A DNA stretch of 64,000 nt, from contig JAZQKX010000011.1 of assembly GCA_045542355.1 (NCBI GenBank), positions 1-64,000 on the forward strand, in the 5' to 3' direction. Positions 59,300 to 64,000 of this stretch are shown in pieces (the first letter of the stretch is position 1; each line of letters begins with the position of its first letter). The notes under the pieces are model-generated. The model was not told the origin of the DNA and made no database searches. It was given only the letters and a program-made list of their open reading frames with translations. The translations under genes and the position numbers were made by a program. The DNA comes from UMGS1532 sp045542355 (GTDB lineage: Bacteria > Bacillota > Clostridia > Oscillospirales > Acutalibacteraceae).

Positions 59300-60097
59300 T
59301 CAAGAAACCAATTCTATGCACTTTTTAGGGCATTTTTCGGCACATTTACCACACATTGTACATTTTGCAGGGTCGATTTGAGCAAGGTTATTTTCAACCT
59401 TGATGGCATCAAATTCGCATTGCTTGACACAAAGACCGCAACCTATACAGGCAACCTTACAGGCTTTGTTTGCCGCTACACCCTTATCGGTGTTGCTACA
59501 GTTGACTTCCATGTGGCGAGAGGCTTTAGGGATAAGGTAGATTATACCACGTGGACAAGCTGAAACACAGCTTCCGCACCCGTTACAAAGCTCAGGGTTG
59601 GCAACAGCCACACCGTTGGCACCAATGTTTATAGCATTATTTGTACACACTTTAGTGCAATCTCCCAATCCGAGACAGCCAAAGGAGCATGAATTATCTC
59701 CGCCCATAAAACCAGCTACCGCCGCACAGCTATTTACTCCGCGATACTGGAAAAGTTTGGTGGTGTTTTCGCAACCGCCGTTACAACGAACATAGGCGGC
59801 TTTTTCAACGAACTTCCCTGCCTCAACACCCATGATATTGGAAATTGCGGCAACAGTATCCGCACCACCGGGAGCGCAAAGATTGGTGGATGCTTCGCCC
59901 TTAGCCACGGCATCGGCATAAGCATCACAGCCTGAATATCCACAACCGCCACAGTTGGCACCGGGAAGCGCTTCGCGTACGGCGATCATCTTTTCATCCT
60001 GAGGCACTTCCATTACAACAGAGGCAATGGAAAGTCCAATACCGGCTATCACACCGATGATGGAAACAATTATTACTGCTAAAATAATACCGTTCAT
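59300..60097 (-). CDS. rnfB: Rnf ion-translocating complex subunit B
   Basis: 265 residues: an N-terminal transmembrane helix, then an Fe-S domain GANCGGCGYSGCDAYA...LC (Cys-X2-Cys-X4-Cys plus Cys), then CSFGCLGLGDCTKVC, and ferredoxin motifs CNGCGSCVSACPRG, CIGCGLCVKQCEFD and CTMCGKCAEKCPKK. It is the electron-entry subunit from reduced ferredoxin. Last gene of rnfCDGEAB. Confidence 0.95.
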   Translation of the reverse strand: MNGIILAVIIVSIIGVIAGIGLSIASVVMEVPQDEKMIAVREALPGANCGGCGYSGCDAYADAVAKGEASTNLCAPGGADTVAAISNIMGVEAGKFVEKAAYVRCNGGCENTTKLFQYRGVNSCAAVAGFMGGDNSCSFGCLGLGDCTKVCTNNAINIGANGVAVANPELCNGCGSCVSACPRGIIYLIPKASRHMEVNCSNTDKGVAANKACKVACIGCGLCVKQCEFDAIKVENNLAQIDPAKCTMCGKCAEKCPKKCIELVS

Positions 60098-60109
60098 TTC
60101 GCCACCTCC

Positions 60110-60697
60110 TTATACTATTCCTGCAAAGCCCAGGAAAGAAAGGGCTACTATTGCGGCGGAAATAAGGGTTATTGGAAGTCCCTTTAAGGATTCGGGGATA
60201 TCGCTGTTTTCGATTCTGCCTCGAACACCTGCGAAAATTACCATTGCGACAAGGAATCCAAGTCCTGCACCGAGAGCGTTAAATAACGCTTCTCCATAAT
60301 TCGAAACTCTGGGGCTTGTGAAGTTAAGTATTGTTATACCTAGCACAGCGCAGTTTGTTGTAATGAGTGGCAGATAGATTCCCAAAGCCTTATAAAGAGG
60401 CGGAATAAAGCGCTTTAATACAATCTCTACCAACTGTACCAGCGCTGCAATTATGAGAATAAATACGATGGTCTGCAGATAGCCTAAGTCGTTAGGCTCG
60501 AGAATATTCGCATGGATTGGATAGGTTACTGCAGTTGCCATAACCATAACGAAGATAACCGCAAGGCTCATAGAAACGGCAGTATTTGTTTTCTTAGATA
60601 CACCCAAGAAGGGGCAGATACCGAGGAACTTGGCAAGTACCATATTTTCGGTGAGGATACCTGCAAGGAGAATTGTGACGATATTAGTAAGGTTCAT
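60110..60697 (-). CDS. rnfA: Rnf complex subunit A
   Basis: 195 residues, six transmembrane helices. ENMVLAKFLGICPFLGVS and LPLITTNCAVLG hold the two Cys that, with their RnfE equivalents, bind the intramembrane [2Fe-2S] cluster. The start codon directly abuts the rnfE stop (TAAATG). Confidence 0.96.
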   Translation of the reverse strand: MNLTNIVTILLAGILTENMVLAKFLGICPFLGVSKKTNTAVSMSLAVIFVMVMATAVTYPIHANILEPNDLGYLQTIVFILIIAALVQLVEIVLKRFIPPLYKALGIYLPLITTNCAVLGITILNFTSPRVSNYGEALFNALGAGLGFLVAMVIFAGVRGRIENSDIPESLKGLPITLISAAIVALSFLGFAGIV

Positions 60698-61378
60698 TTA
60701 ATTCTCCTCCTTTTCGCCGCCACAGTTGGCGCAATCGCCGTGACAACCATCACAGCCTAACTTTTTCACAGGCTTTTTACCCAGCTTTACTGCAACCTTA
60801 TTTGCCAGTGCCACAAGTACACCGAACACAAAGAATCCGCCTGGAGGCAGTAGCATAACAACCATCGGAGTGGTGGTAACTGTGAGTTCCAAGGGGGTAC
60901 CTGCAAAAATAGTACCTCCGCCGATTAGCTCACGGATGAAGCCCATGAGAAATAGCGCCAAGGTGAAACCGAGACCCATACCTATACCATCTAAGACAGA
61001 ATCAAAGACGGTGTTTTTACTGGCAAACATCTCAGCACGGGCGAGAATTATACAGTTGACAACTATCAAGGGCAGATATATACCCAAGGAGCTATCCAAT
61101 GCTGGAGCAAATGCCTTAACAAGCATCTGCACGATTGTAACAAATCCTGCGATAACTGTGATATATGCAGGAATTCTAACCCTATCAGGTATCACCTTTC
61201 GGAGTAATGAAATGGTAAGATTTGAGCATACAAGCACCAAGGTCGCCGCAACGCCCATACCTATACCATTTAATGCAGAAGTAGATACCGCCAAAGTAGG
61301 ACAAGTACCCAACACCAATCTCAGAACGGGGTTTTCTTTAATTATACCGTTTGTTAAAACAGAGGTTCTTTTTCCCAT
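60698..61378 (-). CDS. rnfE: Rnf complex subunit E with a cysteine-rich tail
   Basis: 226 residues. Six helices paralogous to RnfA; Cys26 (LGTCPTLAVS) and Cys109 (VVNCIILARAE) are the membrane-cluster ligands. After the last helix an extra hydrophilic tail of about 25 residues carries Cys209, Cys212, Cys216 and Cys219 (C-X2-C-X3-C-X2-C), which could hold a further Fe-S cluster or zinc. The ATG overlaps the rnfG stop (TAATG). Confidence 0.95.
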   Translation of the reverse strand: MGKRTSVLTNGIIKENPVLRLVLGTCPTLAVSTSALNGIGMGVAATLVLVCSNLTISLLRKVIPDRVRIPAYITVIAGFVTIVQMLVKAFAPALDSSLGIYLPLIVVNCIILARAEMFASKNTVFDSVLDGIGMGLGFTLALFLMGFIRELIGGGTIFAGTPLELTVTTTPMVVMLLPPGGFFVFGVLVALANKVAVKLGKKPVKKLGCDGCHGDCANCGGEKEEN

Positions 61379-61944
61379 TATTTATTACCTCCTTTAACAA
61401 GTTCAAATAGCTTCAAAGCTGTATTTACATCGTTTATAACGGCTTTAGTGGTTACGGTAGCACCTGTAAGGGCGTCTATATCCTTATTCTTCGCGGTGGA
61501 TATTTCACCACTTTTTCCACTAAATTGTGCGGTAAATTCTTCATTTGCCGCGGACTGACCCAGACCGGGTGTTTCATCTGCAACTGATAAAATCTTAATT
61601 GCTTCAACTGTACCATCCATGTTAACGCCCGTCATTACCTTAACCTCTCCGCCATAGCCGGAGGTGGAGGTTATAAAGACGTAGCCACACACCTCTCCAT
61701 CCATAAAAGCGGTGTTATATTCATATTCGGAATTTTCGAAGACTATGGTGTATGTACCCGAAAATTCGGTGCCTTTCTCAGTAAAAATTTCTGCCATTGC
61801 AGCGATGGAATTCTGTGTATCGATTTTTTCAATTCTATCTTTGGTTATATCATTGGTGAAAGCGAGAGCCGCGGAAATTACCAAGCATATAACTGTCAGA
61901 ACGATAGTGGGAATTACAACATTTTTTCCGTTTAGCTTAGCCAT
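61378..61944 (-). CDS. rnfG: Rnf complex subunit G
   Basis: 188 residues: one N-terminal transmembrane anchor (VVIPTIVLTVICLVISAALAF) and an extracytoplasmic FMN-binding domain with DALTGATVTTKAV, the Ser/Thr-Gly-Ala-Thr flavinylation motif (covalent FMN on Thr). The ATG at 61944 follows GGAGGCG and overlaps the end of rnfD by eight bases; the frame opening at 61992 is inside rnfD. Confidence 0.94.
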   Translation of the reverse strand: MAKLNGKNVVIPTIVLTVICLVISAALAFTNDITKDRIEKIDTQNSIAAMAEIFTEKGTEFSGTYTIVFENSEYEYNTAFMDGEVCGYVFITSTSGYGGEVKVMTGVNMDGTVEAIKILSVADETPGLGQSAANEEFTAQFSGKSGEISTAKNKDIDALTGATVTTKAVINDVNTALKLFELVKGGNK

Positions 61945-62869
61945 TTTTCTGCGCCTCCCATCCAAAGGGTTTTCTGCGGGTAAGCTTCTCAATATGAGGC
62001 ACCAGCAGATTCATGAGAAGAATTGAATAGGATACACCCTCGGGCAAAGCACCGAATTCGCGGATTACAACGGTGAGCAGACCGCAGCCAATACCAAATA
62101 CGATTTTACCCAAGGTATTGTGGGGGCTTGTTACATAGTCGGTTGCCATGAAGATAGCGCCTAACATCACACCACCAGAAAGAATAGCAACGAGAGGGTC
62201 TATCCCAAGAATAGCGCTAAATGCTGCCACAGTGCCTATAAAAGCCACAGGAATGGCTGGGGTAATTACTTTCCTTGCGACCAGATAAACACCGCCTAAA
62301 ACCAGGGCTAAAGCACAGGTTTCACCGATACAGCCACCATGCTGACCTAAAACTAACTGCAAATAGGTGTATGTGCCATCTGCAGATGCCAAAGGGGTGG
62401 CGGTTGTTACTGCATCCACTGGGTTTAGCCACGAGAAGGGTTCTTCCCAAATTGTCATGGCATTTGCAAAGGACATCATAAGAACTATTCTACCAACCAT
62501 GGCTGGGTTTGCGAAGTTATGACCTAATCCGCCGAACATCATTTTTACAACTACGATAGCCACCGCGCTACCTAATATCGCCATCCATACAGGAAGGGTT
62601 GGCGGAAGATTGAGCGCCAGTAAAAGACCTGTAACAACTGCTGAAAGATTGCCTAGGGAATTGGGCTTTTTAAGAATTTTACAGCAGACGTACTCCGCAA
62701 CCAATGCCGAGAGAATAGACGCGGCAATCAAAATGATGGCGCGGGGACCGAAATAAACTATACCAACCAAGGTGGCAGGTAAAAGCGCGAATATAACATC
62801 CAACATTATGCCCGAGGTGGTGGTTTTAGCCAACACATGGGGGGAATGCTGTACCATTTTCAATTCCAT
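61937..62869 (-). CDS. rnfD: Rnf complex subunit D
   Basis: 310 residues, about nine to ten helices. VDAVTTATPLA contains the Thr expected to carry covalent FMN; FGGLGHNFANPAMVGRI and GAIFMATDYVTSPHNTLGKI are typical of RnfD/NqrB. It forms part of the Na+/H+ path. GGAGG lies eight bases before the ATG; rnfC ends 14 bases upstream. Confidence 0.95.
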   Translation of the reverse strand: MELKMVQHSPHVLAKTTTSGIMLDVIFALLPATLVGIVYFGPRAIILIAASILSALVAEYVCCKILKKPNSLGNLSAVVTGLLLALNLPPTLPVWMAILGSAVAIVVVKMMFGGLGHNFANPAMVGRIVLMMSFANAMTIWEEPFSWLNPVDAVTTATPLASADGTYTYLQLVLGQHGGCIGETCALALVLGGVYLVARKVITPAIPVAFIGTVAAFSAILGIDPLVAILSGGVMLGAIFMATDYVTSPHNTLGKIVFGIGCGLLTVVIREFGALPEGVSYSILLMNLLVPHIEKLTRRKPFGWEAQKNG

Positions 62870-62883
62870 TTTTACTGCCTCCT

Positions 62884-64000
62884 TTACTTATTTCTTAATG
62901 CTTGTTTTGTTGCGCGCATAACCTGAACTATAGGTCTCTTTGAGGGACAAGTATAGGCACAGCTTCCGCATTCCATACAGTAGTTAGCACCTAAATTTTG
63001 GGCTGTTTCTAAATCGTTGCGGTTTAAGGCGCCTGCAATATGGAACGGAACAAGTCCCATAGGACAGGCATCGGCACATTTGCCACAGCGAATACAATTT
63101 TCAATCGGGGGGAGCTTCGCCTGACTCTCAGTGAAACAGAGAATAGCATTGTTCTGCTTGAGCACTGGCAGGTCAGTATCGGGAACGGAAAAGCCCATCA
63201 TAGGTCCGCCAACGATTATCTTTGAAGCGGTATCCTTAAAGCCACCGCAGAAATCTATAACCTCTCTAATAGAAGTGCCTATGGTTACCATGACATTTTG
63301 AGAGTTAGCAACAGCATCACCGTCTACAGTAAGACGCTTGGTTGTAAGTGGCATACCCGTCTTTAAATATCTGCCGATGGCGGCAACACTGGTGATATTC
63401 ATAACTACACAGCCTATGTCGGCAGGGAGCTTACCTAAGGGCAGTTTTCTGCCTGTTGTTGTATAGATAAGCACCTTTTCAGCACCCTGTGGGTAACGAC
63501 TTTTGAGTTTCATCAGTCGGACTCGATTTTCGGTATCGCGCCCATCGGCGGCAATATCATAGAGTATGCTGATTGCTTCGGGTTTATTGTCTTCAATGGC
63601 GATTATGACCTGCTTAAAGTCCATTATCTCCAGAAGCTTATATACACCCTCCATTATATCTTCGGGGTGCTCTATGCACTCACGATAGTCGGCGGTGATA
63701 TGGGGCTCACACTCAGCGCCATTAATTATGAGGGTATCCAACGGCTTGTCGGGTTGCTTCATCAGTTTTACATGGGTTGGGAACCCAGCGCCTCCCAGAC
63801 CTACAAGGCCCATTTCACGCACAGCGGAAATCAACTGCTTCTCGTCCTCCACTATGGGAACAGCAAGGTTGGGATCAAGAGTTCCCTCGCCGTTGTTTTC
63901 AATCTGTACAGCCTCGCACTTAACACCGTTGGTAAGGGTGGCTGTTGTGATAGCGGTAACCTTGCCCGAAACACCAGAATGGATAGGTGCTGAAACAAAC
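62884..64000 (-). CDS. rnfC: Rnf complex subunit C (5' end outside the window)
   Basis: The reading frame stays open from the stop at 62884 to the window edge, beyond the internal ATG at 63852, so the gene continues to the right. The visible part holds the NADH/FMN-binding region (MGLVGLGGAGFPTHVKL, INGAECEPH) and two ferredoxin motifs, CIRCGKCADACPMG and CMECGSCAYTCPSK. The upstream residues (APIHSGVSGKV) belong to the N-terminal barrel-sandwich domain. RnfC passes electrons to NAD+. First gene of rnfCDGEAB. Confidence 0.93.
   Translation of the reverse strand, partial: FVSAPIHSGVSGKVTAITTATLTNGVKCEAVQIENNGEGTLDPNLAVPIVEDEKQLISAVREMGLVGLGGAGFPTHVKLMKQPDKPLDTLIINGAECEPHITADYRECIEHPEDIMEGVYKLLEIMDFKQVIIAIEDNKPEAISILYDIAADGRDTENRVRLMKLKSRYPQGAEKVLIYTTTGRKLPLGKLPADIGCVVMNITSVAAIGRYLKTGMPLTTKRLTVDGDAVANSQNVMVTIGTSIREVIDFCGGFKDTASKIIVGGPMMGFSVPDTDLPVLKQNNAILCFTESQAKLPPIENCIRCGKCADACPMGLVPFHIAGALNRNDLETAQNLGANYCMECGSCAYTCPSKRPIVQVMRATKQALRNK

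Noticed and set aside
1..64000. CRISPR arrays, prophage, transposase or toxin-antitoxin genes
   Set aside because: No regularly spaced repeats, phage structural genes, transposases or small paired toxin genes were seen; the gene content is core metabolism throughout.

Overview
The window is a gene-dense chromosomal segment of a strictly anaerobic, spore-forming member of the Bacillota, class Clostridia. The evidence is the spoIIA sporulation operon, a YtrA-type GntR regulator, a T-box on thrS, a TPP riboswitch on thiT, Rex, meso-diaminopimelate dehydrogenase and an Rnf ion pump. An Oscillospirales/Ruminococcaceae-like lineage is plausible, but the sequence alone does not prove it. Nothing indicates a prophage, an insertion sequence, a CRISPR array or a defence island: this is core genome with some lineage-specific gene architectures.

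Positions 1-21,100 are almost all on the minus strand. The window opens with the 5' end of a 16S rRNA gene and its promoter. Then come spoIIAA-spoIIAB-sigF (forespore sigma factor control), valS-folC, a topoisomerase IV pair (parE-parC), a plus-strand tRNA-Leu(CAA), a PrsA-like lipoprotein, mfd and pth. A YczE/YitT-like membrane protein (plus strand), an isochorismatase-family hydrolase, a secreted clostripain/caspase-like protein, gap and the riboswitch-controlled thiT follow.

Positions 21,400-39,000 are mixed in orientation: enolase, a sugar isomerase of the arabinose/fucose family, a secreted polysaccharide deacetylase, a GntR-ABC exporter operon with a visible operator, cysK, a beta-propeller-like orphan, mtaB, rex, rodA, the tsaE-tsaB-rpiB-phosphodiesterase cluster and a GH78 family glycosidase.

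Positions 39,300-59,200 are mostly plus strand: an S1-domain protein, Mrp/NBP35 ATPase, ddh, thrH, a GMP synthetase lacking its glutaminase half, a TagD-like cytidylyltransferase, an M20 amidohydrolase with an NSS transporter, a CofE-like ligase and T-box-thrS. These are followed by pgeF (minus), murA, a YycJ-like hydrolase, rlmH, and the ribosomal/secretion block rpmG-secE-nusG-rplK-rplA-rplJ-rplL with its leaders. The window closes with the minus-strand rnfCDGEAB operon; rnfC runs off the right edge.

The most unusual items are a SecE fused to a four-helix membrane domain, a stand-alone GMP synthetase subunit, a caspase-fold secreted protein that shares its C-terminal modules with a nearby deacetylase, a CofE homologue with no other F420 gene in view, and an RnfE with a cysteine-rich cytoplasmic tail. 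Starts were chosen from visible Shine-Dalgarno sequences where they differ from the longest reading frame. No homology search was possible, so all names rest on recognised motifs and sequence resemblance.
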